Shown one piece after another: positions 35,806-46,304 of a DNA stretch of 64,000 bases. The stretch spans positions 434,001 through 498,000 of the forward strand of contig NZ_LPVF01000008.1 in NCBI RefSeq assembly GCF_001517105.1, read 5' to 3'. The DNA is from Bacillus halotolerans (GTDB lineage Bacteria > Bacillota > Bacilli > Bacillales > Bacillaceae). Both the position numbers and the translations under genes were made by a program. The notes under the pieces are model-generated. The model had not been told where the DNA came from, did not search any database, and was given only the letters and a program-made list of their open reading frames with translations. How positions within the stretch are numbered: position 1 is the first letter of the stretch; each line of letters starts with the position of its first letter.

Positions 35806-36354
35806 TAAAGGAAAAACCGAACTTCTTGAAAAAGTGAAAAATGCTTCTAATCTGGCTGACAGTCACTAATATCCGATTGAAGGAGACTAAAGGACTCGGA
35901 CGCACTGTCTGGTGCTCGTGCAACTTTATCCGATATGAGCCGTTTGCTTGCTTGGAAACGATATTGTTCAGGTAGAAACACTAGGATTGCGATAATTAAT
36001 GGGTGAAAACAAGTGAAGGCCGCCGTTACCAGGTGATAAACTTCGTTGAGAAACCGCCAAAAGGCACAGCACCTTCTAACCTTGCCATCTTAGGCCGTTA
36101 CGTATTCACACCTGAGATCATCATGTACTTAGAGGAGCAGCAGGTTGGCGCAGGTGGAGAAATTCAGCTGACAGACGCCATCCAAAAGCTGAATGATATT
36201 GAGTGTTTGCTTACGATTTTGAAGGCAAACGCTATGATGTTGGTGAAAAGCTTGGTTTTATCACACCAACTCTTGAATTTGCGATGCAAGATAAAGAACT
36301 CCGCGGACAGCTCGTTCCATTCATGGAAAACTTATTAAACAAAGAAGAAATCTA
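35806..36354 (+). pseudogene. Decayed partial gtaB copy (yvzE-like)
   Basis: Homology to gtaB starts at about its codon 82. The first 200 bases are badly damaged (frameshifts, stops, and an internal deletion of roughly 90 bases near 36000). From about 36010 to the stop the sequence is nearly identical to gtaB, apart from a 4-base deletion near 36200 that again breaks the frame. An open stretch at 36003-36338 is a by-product, not a gene. It lies tail-to-tail with tagH. Confidence 0.88.
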
Positions 36355-36359
36355 AACAT

Positions 36360-36395
36360 AAAAGGCTATTGGACATCCATCCAATAGCCTTTTTA
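36360..36395. terminator. Bidirectional terminator between decayed gtaB and tagH
   Basis: 13-base-pair stem AAAGGCTATTGGA (36361-36373) with complement 36380-36392, 6-base loop and a T-run on the plus strand. On the minus strand it follows the tagH stop. Confidence 0.85.
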
Positions 36396-37991
<1,596 letters not shown>

Positions 37992-37998
37992 TTACGTA

Positions 37999-38826
37999 TT
38001 AAAGAAAGTCAACAAACTTGTCTCTGAATTTCATGTGCAAGATAGAACCTACTGTTAATAAAAGAAAAGTGAACAACCAGAAATACAGCGTGTATTTTAT
38101 GTCTTGGAAGAACCATTGGCCGTCTAAGAAGCTGTTCCGGAAACCCTCAATAATATAGAAAAGCGGATTCAGCTTCAAAACAGGTAATAATTCGGGATGA
38201 TTCTGACCGAGTTTCGAATTAATATCCCAAAAAATTGGTAACAAGAAAAACAAAAGCCTTGTTACAGCTTGAAGTAAAAACTGATAATCCCTTACCAGCA
38301 CGCTGATTGTTGAATTAAACAAACTAAAAGAAAACATAAAGGCAATCAAGCAAATAAAGTAGTAAATATATTGTAACCAATGCAAACTTGGATATATTCC
38401 GTTAACTAACAGTACAATGATAAAAACCACCATCATAATAAAATAGCTAAATAAGTTGGAAGCAATGGCGACTGAAGGCAGAGAACTAATCGGAAAATTC
38501 ATTTTAGCTACCATCTTAATCCGCTTAAATACACTATTTGAGCCATCTAGTATAGTTGGACTGATGAAAAACCAGGGAATTAATCCTGCCAGCATCCAAA
38601 CAATGAAAGGCACTTCACCGGCTGCGGTCGCAACAGGCCCCCCTTTTCTAATTCCCATGCCAAATACAAACCAGTAGGCAAGCATTTGGATAAGCGGGTT
38701 TAAAAACTGCCAAAGAACACCCAAGTAATTCATTTGATATTTAGATTTCGTTTCATAAGCCGCCAATCTTAAAATTAAAGGAAATGACGTTATTTGCTCT
38801 CTCAGTATTCGCAATAAATCATTCAT
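37999..38826 (-). CDS. tagG: TagG, permease of the wall teichoic acid ABC exporter
   Basis: 275 residues, six membrane helices of the ABC-2 type ([25 protein letters not shown], then [14 protein letters not shown], and the C-terminal [15 protein letters not shown]). It forms the membrane channel with TagH and moves finished undecaprenyl-linked teichoic acid across the membrane before LCP enzymes attach it. Its promoter lies about 70 bases upstream, after the tagF terminator. Confidence 0.95.
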   Translation of the reverse strand: MNDLLRILREQITSFPLILRLAAYETKSKYQMNYLGVLWQFLNPLIQMLAYWFVFGMGIRKGGPVATAAGEVPFIVWMLAGLIPWFFISPTILDGSNSVFKRIKMVAKMNFPISSLPSVAIASNLFSYFIMMVVFIIVLLVNGIYPSLHWLQYIYYFICLIAFMFSFSLFNSTISVLVRDYQFLLQAVTRLLFFLLPIFWDINSKLGQNHPELLPVLKLNPLFYIIEGFRNSFLDGQWFFQDIKYTLYFWLFTFLLLTVGSILHMKFRDKFVDFL

Positions 38827-38897
38827 TTTTTATCTTCCTTAGACTTAGTTGATTTTTGGAAATCTTTCTGTTTAAGAAATTGAAAGCACCGCTGATA

Positions 38898-38926
38898 ATT
38901 GTAACAGATCCTGCATTTTTTTTCAC
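38898..38926 (-). promoter_or_regulatory. Promoter of tagGH
   Basis: Minus strand GTGAAA (38921-38926), 17 bases, TACAAT (38898-38903) with an upstream TGT (extended -10). The -10 and leader are repeated at 29658-29695 downstream of ggaB. Confidence 0.6.
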
Positions 38927-38943
38927 TTCTCAATAAGTGTCAA

Positions 38944-38969
38944 AAAGCTGCCGAGACTTCGACAGCTTT
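38944..38969 (-). terminator. Terminator after tagF
   Basis: Stem AAAGCTG(C)CGA / TCG(A)CAGCTTT with one mismatch. On the minus strand it ends in five T. It separates tagDEF from tagGH. Confidence 0.7.
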
Positions 38970-38992
38970 CAGATCTTAAAAAATACCAGTAT

Positions 38993-41152
38993 TTACTCTG
39001 CTCTAAATACAGTATTTACTACTTTTTCAGATGAACGTCCTGATTCTAAGTAACAGAACTTATCATAGAAAGGTCCGAATGAAATTGGTAATTCGTAATC
39101 AGGTGATGCAATTTCCTTAATAGCCTCAATGGTTTCTTCAGTTGTTTTCACTAATGGACCCGGTGCATCCTTTTCAAAATCAAAGTAGAAACCTCTCAGC
39201 TTATCACGATAAGTTTCAATATCAGGTACAAAGAAAAGCATTGGCCGTTTTAAATTTGCATAATCAAAGAATACAGAAGAATAATCAGTAATTAGCAAAT
39301 CAGAAATCATATACAATTCACGAATATCCTCATAAGCAGAAAAATCAAACGCAAAACCTTCATAAGGCCCCAAATCAAAATTCTCAGCTACAAGATAATG
39401 CATTCTTAAAATAACGATATATTCATTTCCTAGTTCTTGTCTTAGCTGATTCAAATCTAAATCAAGGTCAAATTTATAGCGTCCTTTTGCATAGAATTGA
39501 TCATCTCTCCATGTAGGGGCATATAAAATTACTTTTTTATCACTTGGAATGTCCAATCTGCTTTTAATCGCTGATATTGTTTCTTCATTATTATCATTAT
39601 GAAGGAAATCATTTCTTGGATAACCAGACTCAATCATCGTTTTGTTAAACTGAAATGCCCGGGCAAAAATTTCAGATGAATATGCATTAGGGGAAACTAA
39701 ATAGTCCCAATTAGAAGCTTCCCTTATAAAATTCCTCTTATATTTCTTTGTATTTGTTCCAGGCATATGCACTTCTTCCATATCCATTGCCAATCTTTTC
39801 AACGGCGTTCCATGCCATGTTTGTACATATGTCGTGTGTTCAGGTTTTGGAATCCATAATGGAAGCCTGCTGTTAACAATCCAGTACTCCGCCCTCGCCA
39901 TAGCAAAAAGCCATTTTATCGAAAGTCGGTTGATATAAGGAATTTTCTTTTCATCAAATGGAGCTGAATATTGTTTGTTTACACTCCAGTACATTTTGTA
40001 CTCAGGATGGTTTTCCCGCATATATTCATAAATTGCTCTCGGACTACAACTGTATTGTTTTCCGTTAAAACTTTCAAAAATAATTGTTTTTCGTTTAACG
40101 GGCATCTTGCTGGCCATCATAAATAGTGATTTGTAAGTTTTAGTGATGAACCTGTTTCTCAACTTTGTTAGTTTTTTGATTTTTGATACAAACCGTTTCT
40201 TTTTGCCTTTAACAAAGTACTTAATCCTTGTGTTCATGCTATAGTCGTTGACTCTGATGCATACAGTTTGTTTCTTTTTCTTCTTGAAAATCTCATAACG
40301 AATCGGCCCGTTTTCCGATTTCACAACGGTCACTAAACCTTTTAGTTTATTTTTCCGGTCCCCTAAAACCAAAGCAGTGCTGTTAAACACATTTTCCGTT
40401 TTTTCTTCATCAGTACATACATACTCCATAAATAAACGGTAAACAAAACGTTTTTCGATGGAGAAAGGAATTTCTTTTAAAGGAACTTTCACTTCAAAAT
40501 GATATAATTGCGGCATAAAACCGTCTTCTCTGATTTGGTCAATCCCTTGCATTTTTCTTTCAAGCTGCAATGGAAACTTTTCCTCAACCGGCGTTTCTCC
40601 GCCCTTTTTCATGATAAGATTCATGTCTTTTATTTGATATTGATTTTCAGAACTCAGATAACCCGCATAACCCTTTAGGGTAATTTCTTCAGAATTAATC
40701 CCTATGTCGTCAAACCTTACAATTTTGGCTTCCCTTTTTACCTTTACTGAAAAATTGCCTTTATCAGTTTTATATGGTAAAACTAAAAGTTCGGTTGTTT
40801 GATCAATATGAAATGCAAGCTCAACCGTATCTACTTCAGCAGAAAGACGCTTTTCTTGCGGCTCTGTATCTTCGTTTTTTTCGCCAAATACTACATAAAA
40901 GTCATACGTTTGGCCCATTTCAAGCGGCATAGGCAAAAGATGAACATCAATATCTGCTTTGTACTCCAATAAATCAGTATTTTGAAGCATAAATTCAGCT
41001 TCTGTACCTGAACGTCTCTCTTTTAACTTTAAAAATAATTCTTGATTCTCTAAAAGTTGTTGTTCAGTATCAATAACAATCGACAATTCCAGTTTACCTA
41101 ATCTGTTTTTCAAGCTTTTCAAAATACATTTAATCACAGTATTTTCACTCAT
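38993..41152 (-). CDS. tagF: TagF, poly(glycerol phosphate) polymerase
   Basis: 719 residues. The N-terminal 300 or so are beta-rich and basic with membrane-binding character. The C-terminal half is the CDP-glycerol glycerophosphotransferase domain: IFESFNGKQYSCSPRAIYEYM, VQTWHGTPLKRLAMDM (catalytic His), ESGYPRND, LYAPTWRDDQF, ILRMHYLVAE (second catalytic His) and ITDYSSVFFDYANLKRP. It extends the primed linker with 30-50 glycerol phosphates at the inner membrane face. Slightly shorter than the 746 residues reported for strain 168. It lies 90 bases after tagE. Confidence 0.95.
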   Translation of the reverse strand: MSENTVIKCILKSLKNRLGKLELSIVIDTEQQLLENQELFLKLKERRSGTEAEFMLQNTDLLEYKADIDVHLLPMPLEMGQTYDFYVVFGEKNEDTEPQEKRLSAEVDTVELAFHIDQTTELLVLPYKTDKGNFSVKVKREAKIVRFDDIGINSEEITLKGYAGYLSSENQYQIKDMNLIMKKGGETPVEEKFPLQLERKMQGIDQIREDGFMPQLYHFEVKVPLKEIPFSIEKRFVYRLFMEYVCTDEEKTENVFNSTALVLGDRKNKLKGLVTVVKSENGPIRYEIFKKKKKQTVCIRVNDYSMNTRIKYFVKGKKKRFVSKIKKLTKLRNRFITKTYKSLFMMASKMPVKRKTIIFESFNGKQYSCSPRAIYEYMRENHPEYKMYWSVNKQYSAPFDEKKIPYINRLSIKWLFAMARAEYWIVNSRLPLWIPKPEHTTYVQTWHGTPLKRLAMDMEEVHMPGTNTKKYKRNFIREASNWDYLVSPNAYSSEIFARAFQFNKTMIESGYPRNDFLHNDNNEETISAIKSRLDIPSDKKVILYAPTWRDDQFYAKGRYKFDLDLDLNQLRQELGNEYIVILRMHYLVAENFDLGPYEGFAFDFSAYEDIRELYMISDLLITDYSSVFFDYANLKRPMLFFVPDIETYRDKLRGFYFDFEKDAPGPLVKTTEETIEAIKEIASPDYELPISFGPFYDKFCYLESGRSSEKVVNTVFRAE

Positions 41153-41242
41153 TACTATTGTCTGCTCCTCTGTATAAAAGCTCTTACCTTACTGCTTCCT
41201 TATATAAGGTTCACAATAACAGCACTGCATCCTTTAAGGGTA

Positions 41243-43264
41243 TTAACCTTCTTTCAGCTCCGTTAATTTCCAAGAGAAATTACCTTTTACTGTTGTATAG
41301 GGTTCTATGCAATAACCAAGATCCGTCATCACATGATTCCTGTCAAACTTTATTTCTTCACTCGAAACCCTGCGCATGATTTTTATATGATTAGTTCCAA
41401 TAAAACGAATATAAAAATCAATGACCTGAGTTTTGTTAGCTGCTATTTTTTCAATATTAATATTTTTTTTCAGGTCAATTCTAAAATGACTGTCATTTAG
41501 TAAGGGAATATTAATAATCTCAGCCTTGTTCTTTCTGTCCAAGCCCACTAAGCTTATTTGTTTAACTAAGTCTTCCTGAGTGTGAGGGTCAAGTTCAAGT
41601 TCAACCTTATCCTGATCCTTAGTATATGAACTGATTGGCAGCTCTTTTTTCCCTATCTTTTTAAAGAGCATTGCTTTTTCTTCACGAACCTCAATCATTC
41701 GGTTCAATGCATAACCCCAATTTCCAATATAGTTGGATCTTGAATATTTCTCAGCCATTTTAAAAGCTTGTTCTGAGAATTCCTGATGAGTTTTTTCATC
41801 TCTCATTAAAGCGATGATGCCCTCAGCCAGTTTTTCTATATTATACTGCTCAATGACATATCCATTGACACCGTCAGTTACAAGACTCCTTGCTCCATAA
41901 TCATAATCATACGTTACAACAGGACACCCATTGCTTAGCGCCTCCATATTTGAGAGACCGAATCCTTCAAAGTGGGAGGTTGATATCGTAAGCCACGCTT
42001 TCTGAAACTCCAAGTCCGGATTATTTGTATAACCTTTCAAAAAGACGTTATTCTGAAGTTTATGCTCTTCAATCTCTTTTTTTATTTTTTCAAAATCTTC
42101 ACCAGATCCGAATATATCTAGTTTAGCTTCGGGAATTTCTTTCACTACTAAGCTAAAAGCTTTTACTGCATGTGTTAGATTCTTCATTGATGCGAGTCTT
42201 GAAATAATGACAGCTTTGTATTTTTCACTCGGCACATTCAATACATTAGGATTAAGCGGCTTATCAATTGTATGCGGAGTAAAGAAAAACGTCTCTTGAT
42301 CTCCTGAGATTAATCTGAAATCGTCTATTTGCTCTTCAGTTATAAAAAAGATGGCATCCAGATTATACATTTGACTGAATACCTCTTTGTAACGGCCTTT
42401 AATTTGGTATTTATGATTGCCGTAATGTTTATTATGAATGATAGCTCCATAATAAGCAGAAGGTGATTTCTTCACTTTGAAAACATGCTTATCCTGAGGC
42501 CGGCTATCAACTAGGAACAGCTTCGGTACATCGTTTTCATTTTGTAAATAATCTATCCAAAATTGACGCAGTTCCGATTCGTCTTTAACTTTTTTCTCGC
42601 CCTCTAAAGAATACCAAGTGAAATGTGAGAATTGAATATCCTTCTCTTCACTGTTCCATACATAGTGCTTGTCTAAATAAACTTGATTTTTATTATTGAC
42701 ATATTCCTGCAAAAACATATTATTTAATTGCTCATCATAATGAGTAACAAGTGCTAGACCGCCGTTTTTTGTATATTCTTCTCGCTTTATAAGCTGACTT
42801 TTGTCATTCCAATAATCAACATAACGGATTGTCTTACCGTCAGCATAATAAGTTACAGAAATTTCACTGTTTCTTTTGCCAAATAGCCTCGATACAGTTT
42901 TGGCGAATTTCCCCATACCTACTTGTTTTTTTATCTGTTCCAGCCCTAATTTTTCCTCATATGATCTTTTCCCATTTGTTTTCACACTTAAGAAATCATC
43001 ATACAGATTTATAACGCTAGTATATTTTTCATCGATCTTACCGTTTTTATACAAATCCTGCTTTTTAGAAGCCAATTCAAGATCAAAGCGAAACGTTAAA
43101 AAAAATGTTTTTCTGTTACATTCTTCTCCAAATAATTTTGAGCGCAATAACAGTGACTTTGTCAGACCTCCGTAATTACTCGGCAGGCCGCCAGAAATAA
43201 AATAATAATTCATGTCAGGTATTTTTTGTTTTATATTAAATTCACTCACCGCATGTAAAGACAT
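41243..43264 (-). CDS. tagE: TagE, poly(glycerol phosphate) alpha-glucosyltransferase
   Basis: 673 residues, GT4 family. An N-terminal lobe with GGLPSNYGGLTKSLLLRSKLF; a central insertion; then AVIISRLASMKNLTHAVKAF, FGSGEDFEKIK and the donor motif STSHFEGFGLSNMEALSNGCPVVTYDYDYGARSLV. It transfers glucose from UDP-glucose (GtaB product) to the glycerol units of the major wall teichoic acid, the receptor of several phages. It follows tagD in the same direction, but a strong hairpin stands between them. Confidence 0.94.
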   Translation of the reverse strand: MSLHAVSEFNIKQKIPDMNYYFISGGLPSNYGGLTKSLLLRSKLFGEECNRKTFFLTFRFDLELASKKQDLYKNGKIDEKYTSVINLYDDFLSVKTNGKRSYEEKLGLEQIKKQVGMGKFAKTVSRLFGKRNSEISVTYYADGKTIRYVDYWNDKSQLIKREEYTKNGGLALVTHYDEQLNNMFLQEYVNNKNQVYLDKHYVWNSEEKDIQFSHFTWYSLEGEKKVKDESELRQFWIDYLQNENDVPKLFLVDSRPQDKHVFKVKKSPSAYYGAIIHNKHYGNHKYQIKGRYKEVFSQMYNLDAIFFITEEQIDDFRLISGDQETFFFTPHTIDKPLNPNVLNVPSEKYKAVIISRLASMKNLTHAVKAFSLVVKEIPEAKLDIFGSGEDFEKIKKEIEEHKLQNNVFLKGYTNNPDLEFQKAWLTISTSHFEGFGLSNMEALSNGCPVVTYDYDYGARSLVTDGVNGYVIEQYNIEKLAEGIIALMRDEKTHQEFSEQAFKMAEKYSRSNYIGNWGYALNRMIEVREEKAMLFKKIGKKELPISSYTKDQDKVELELDPHTQEDLVKQISLVGLDRKNKAEIINIPLLNDSHFRIDLKKNINIEKIAANKTQVIDFYIRFIGTNHIKIMRRVSSEEIKFDRNHVMTDLGYCIEPYTTVKGNFSWKLTELKEG

Positions 43265-43352
43265 TTCTTACTCCCTTCGGCTCCTAGAATGTATGGTCAT
43301 TGAAATTGATATCTTTCCCGGATACATTTGTATAAAAATCAATGTAAGCATC

Positions 43353-43390
43353 AAAAAGTACTTCTTATTTCAATAAGAAGTACTTTTTTA
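43353..43390 (-). terminator. 17-base-pair hairpin between tagD and tagE
   Basis: Perfect stem AAAAAGTACTTCTTATT (43353-43369) and its complement (43372-43388) with a 2-base loop and a T-run at the minus-strand 3' side. A terminator or attenuator after tagD, so tagE-tagF may depend on read-through or a second promoter. Confidence 0.75.
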
Positions 43391-43421
43391 GATATTAAGC
43401 CAATGATATCAGGACCCCAAA

Positions 43422-43811
43422 TTATATACCAGCAATTTCCTCTTTAATCTTTGTTGTAGAGATGCCTTCAGTTCGAGGAAGGTAGATAACCTCACACTGA
43501 TCTTTAAGGAAGTCGAATTTACCTTCCCAGTCATCCCCCATAACAAAAACATCTATATTATGATCAATAATATCCTGCTTTTTTTGTTCCCAGCTTTTTT
43601 CAGGAATCACTTCATCAACATACCGAATAGTTTCTAAAATTAATTTACGGTGCTCGTAGCTATGATAAGCCTTTTTTTGCTTTTGTAAGTTAAATTCATC
43701 CGTTGAAATAGCAACAACTAAATAATCACCAAGTTGCTTTGCACGTTCAAGCAATTTAATATGACCCCAATGCAATAAATCAAAAGTTCCGTAAGTGATG
43801 ACTTTCTTCAT
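43422..43811 (-). CDS. tagD: TagD, glycerol-3-phosphate cytidylyltransferase
   Basis: 129 residues, the standard length. Cytidylyltransferase motifs: VITYGTFDLLHWGHIKLLERAK (HxGH), AISTDEFN and YLPRTEGISTTKIKEEI (RTEGISTT). It makes CDP-glycerol for TagB and TagF. It is first in tagDEF, divergent from tagAB. A decayed copy with the same promoter arrangement lies at 34927-35284. Confidence 0.97.
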   Translation of the reverse strand: MKKVITYGTFDLLHWGHIKLLERAKQLGDYLVVAISTDEFNLQKQKKAYHSYEHRKLILETIRYVDEVIPEKSWEQKKQDIIDHNIDVFVMGDDWEGKFDFLKDQCEVIYLPRTEGISTTKIKEEIAGI

Positions 43812-43955
43812 TTAGAGAAACTCTCCTTCCTAATGTTAAAAAACAATATTAAAAACACTACCGTCGTTAGCGATTGAATTCTAAATACCCTGGGCAACTA
43901 TTTTGTTTACATTCCTTATATCGACATATTTCTCGTATGTCTTCACTGATCACTA

Positions 43956-43984
43956 ATTATAGCATACAGCCCACAAAAGGTTAA
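43956..43984 (-). promoter_or_regulatory. SigA promoter of tagD
   Basis: Minus strand TTAACC (43979-43984), 17 bases, TATAAT (43956-43961) with TGC before it. It gives a leader of about 140 bases. Confidence 0.7.
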
Positions 43985-44102
43985 GTGCTCATGCAGAGAA
44001 AAACAATCCAAAATATGTAAACGAACTAAAACTCCCTTGGTAGCAAGGATTATCGTTCATTTGTTCATCCAATTGTAAAAATGGAAACATATTTAAATTT
44101 AA

Positions 44103-44146
44103 TGTAAAGATAATGTTAAGCGATTGTTCGGGTTTTATGTTAAAAT
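44103..44146 (+). promoter_or_regulatory. tagA promoter with WalR/PhoP-type box
   Basis: TGTAAA (44103-44108), 5 bases, TGTTAA (44114-44119) fits the WalR consensus TGTWAH-N5-TGTWAH and, on the other strand, a PhoP box pair. An extended -10 TGTTAAAAT (TAAAAT at 44141-44146) follows. The box covers the -35 region. Confidence 0.65.
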
Positions 44147-44229
44147 ATACGGTAGGTTATTTTGTTTTTTTTATCTCTTGGGATTTTAGCTATATAAGTA
44201 GATTTTATTAAGGGAAGGAGGATCCGGAC

Positions 44230-45000
44230 ATGCAAACTGAAACTATTCATTATATTTCTTATGTAAACAGCGACCTCACATCCTTCATGAACCACCTTGA
44301 ACAACATTATATTGATCAGGAAATCGGGGCATTTATTTCTACGGTAAATCCCGAAATAGGATATGCGGCTATTAAAGATAGAGATTACTTTAATGTATTG
44401 TCCTCTTCAAACTTTATTTTGCCTGATGGCATTGGAGTAGTCATGATGTCCCGATTGACTAACAGCAGACTTCACTCCCGAATCGCAGGATTCGACGTGT
44501 TTAAAGAGTTGCTCGGCATTGCTAACAAAAAGAAAAAACGTATATTTCTATACGGTGCGAAGAAAAATGTTATAGAGAATGTCGTATCCAAAATTTCTTC
44601 TGAATATCCAAATATACAAATCACGGGCTATTCAGATGGATATGTCCAAGACAGAGCCAAAGTAGCAAAACAAATTGCAAATGCAAAGCCAGATATGGTA
44701 TTCGTAGCATTAGGATACCCTCATCAGGAAAATTTCATTCATAACTACAGACATTTATTCCCTCAGGCTGTTTCAATAGGACTCGGCGGAAGCTTTGATG
44801 TGTTTAGCGGCAATGTCAAACGGGCTCCTTCCTGGATGATTCGTTTAAATTTGGAATGGCTTTATCGTTTAGTGACAAATCCATGGCGCTGGAAAAGAAT
44901 GCTCAGCATTCCAAAATACGCTTTAGCTGTTTTAAAGGAAGAAAAAACCGGAAAGACTTTTTATCCGAAACCTGAAAAAGATCATACAAAACAGTTATAA
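44230..45000 (+). CDS. tagA: TagA, ManNAc transferase
   Basis: 256 residues, GT26 (WecG/TagA/CpsF). STVNPEIGYAAIKD, LPDGIGVVMMSRL (catalytic Asp region), IFLYGAKKNVIENVVSKI, FVALGYPHQENFI and GLGGSFDVFSGNVKRAP. It adds ManNAc from UDP-ManNAc (MnaA product) to C55-PP-GlcNAc, the committed step of wall teichoic acid synthesis, at the inner membrane surface. It has the strong ribosome site GGAAGGAGG and is followed by tagB. Confidence 0.96.
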   Translation: MQTETIHYISYVNSDLTSFMNHLEQHYIDQEIGAFISTVNPEIGYAAIKDRDYFNVLSSSNFILPDGIGVVMMSRLTNSRLHSRIAGFDVFKELLGIANKKKKRIFLYGAKKNVIENVVSKISSEYPNIQITGYSDGYVQDRAKVAKQIANAKPDMVFVALGYPHQENFIHNYRHLFPQAVSIGLGGSFDVFSGNVKRAPSWMIRLNLEWLYRLVTNPWRWKRMLSIPKYALAVLKEEKTGKTFYPKPEKDHTKQL

Positions 45001-45032
45001 ACGAAAATATATAAACAAGTGGATTGATAAAA

Positions 45033-46175
45033 ATGAAAATAAGATCATTATTGGCGAATTGCTATCTGTATTTGTTATCAGCAATCGCCTTTTTTCTGCA
45101 ATGGGTTAAACCAAGGAATAATGTAACACTTCTTATCTCGTTTGAAGCAAACGCAAAAGCAATCTTGGAGGAATATGAACAAAAACAGTACCCATTCACA
45201 TTAAGCATTTTATATACACAGCAGGCATCCTCTATAGCTGAGCGATTTTCTCAGATCCAAGCATATTCTTTAAAAGAAAAAAGTCCTATTCATCTTTTTA
45301 GAGCCGTTTATCTCATGTTTAGCAGTAAAGTCGTTCTTACAGATAATTACTTCTTGTTAACAAGCGTGCTAAATAAACGGCCTCAAACCAAGTGTATCCA
45401 AGTCTGGCACGCAAACGGCTCTTTAAAAAAATTTGGTTTAGAGGATATAACAAATCTGCAACGAACACAAATTGATTTGAAAAGGTTCAAAAAGGTATAC
45501 AGGTCTTTTGATTATATAACCGTTGGCTCTGAAGAAATGGCAGATATCTTTAAGAAATCTTTTGGAGTAAAGGATCATCAATTATTAAGAACAGGTGTGC
45601 CTTTAACTGATCCATATTACACTGATAGCAAAAAGAAGAATGCTGATTTTCAAAAAAACAAAAAGAAAATCATTCTCTACGCACCGACTTTTAGAGATTA
45701 TGATATGAACGCAATACAATTGCCTTTAACCGAAGAGCAACTCATTCATCAGTTAAACGGAGAATATGTTTTATACGTTAAACTGCATCCCGCAGTTCAA
45801 AACAATATAGCCTTTACCTCTTCTAGTCATTATATTAAAAATGTTTCAGATTACTCTTTGTATGATTTGCTCATAACGGCAGACATATTAATCACTGACT
45901 ACTCTTCCGTTCCATTTGAATATTCTATTTTAAATAAGCCGATTCTTTTCTACACATATGATTTTAAGAAATATAATGAAGAACGTGGGTTGATTGATAA
46001 TTATCTTTCAGTCATACCGGGAAGAGCCTGTTATGACAGTCAGTCATTGCTGAATGAAATCCTCAGAGCTTCCTTTAATATTCCCGCAATTAAAGATTTT
46101 TCAGCAAAGTGGAATATGTATTCTAGAGGAAACTCCAGTAAGAACCTATTACAATTTATAAAAGATCAAATATAA
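45033..46175 (+). CDS. tagB: TagB, teichoic acid glycerol-phosphate primase
   Basis: 380 residues from the ATG at 45033. An N-terminal hydrophobic helix (SLLANCYLYLLSAIAFFLQWV), then the CDP-glycerol glycerophosphotransferase domain: VWHANGSLKKFGLED, LYAPTFRDYDM, VLYVKLHPAV, ITDYSSVPFEYSILNKP. It adds the first glycerol phosphate to the ManNAc-GlcNAc linker. It is shorter than TagF because it lacks the long N-terminal region. It lies 32 bases after tagA. Confidence 0.95.
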   Translation: MKIRSLLANCYLYLLSAIAFFLQWVKPRNNVTLLISFEANAKAILEEYEQKQYPFTLSILYTQQASSIAERFSQIQAYSLKEKSPIHLFRAVYLMFSSKVVLTDNYFLLTSVLNKRPQTKCIQVWHANGSLKKFGLEDITNLQRTQIDLKRFKKVYRSFDYITVGSEEMADIFKKSFGVKDHQLLRTGVPLTDPYYTDSKKKNADFQKNKKKIILYAPTFRDYDMNAIQLPLTEEQLIHQLNGEYVLYVKLHPAVQNNIAFTSSSHYIKNVSDYSLYDLLITADILITDYSSVPFEYSILNKPILFYTYDFKKYNEERGLIDNYLSVIPGRACYDSQSLLNEILRASFNIPAIKDFSAKWNMYSRGNSSKNLLQFIKDQI

Positions 46176-46186
46176 TACATTTGTTT

Positions 46187-46221
46187 AACACTTGTTCAAA
46201 AACAGAACAAGTGTTCTTTTT
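46187..46221 (+). terminator. Terminator after tagAB
   Basis: 11-base-pair stem AACACTTGTTC (46187-46197) with GAACAAGTGTT (46205-46215), 7-base loop, then CTTTTTTAT. The right arm doubles as a LexA-type site. Confidence 0.85.
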
Positions 46222-46247
46222 TATCTTGACTTCCGAACATGTGTTTG
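46205..46247 (+). promoter_or_regulatory. Two LexA (SOS) boxes at the tagC promoter
   Basis: GAACAAGTGTTC (46205-46216; GAAC-N4-GTTC) and CGAACATGTGTTTG (46234-46247; Bacillus consensus CGAACRNRYGTTYC with one mismatch). Centres are 30 bases apart, about three helical turns. The second box lies between TTGACT (46227-46232) and TTTAAT/TAATAT (46249-46256), so LexA would block the promoter. tagC is known as the DNA-damage gene dinC. Confidence 0.85.
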
Positions 46248-46304
46248 CTTTAATATAAATAGTTGCTTCTGGTGGCAGCAAAAATTGATAGAGGTGATGA
46301 ACAT

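Larger units (their letters stand above)
43812..44229. promoter_or_regulatory. Divergent tagD/tagA control region
   Basis: About 420 bases between the divergent operons. It contains the tagD promoter (43956-43984), a TTTACA half-site at 43906-43911 within the tagD leader, the WalR/PhoP-type pair before tagA, and the tagA extended -10. No gene is seen in it. In B. subtilis this region is bound by PhoP~P (repression in phosphate starvation) and WalR. Confidence 0.8.

Noticed and set aside
36003..36338. 111-codon open frame that looks like GtaB
   Set aside because: It is a fragment of the gtaB relic, breaks after a 4-base deletion and has no start signal of its own.
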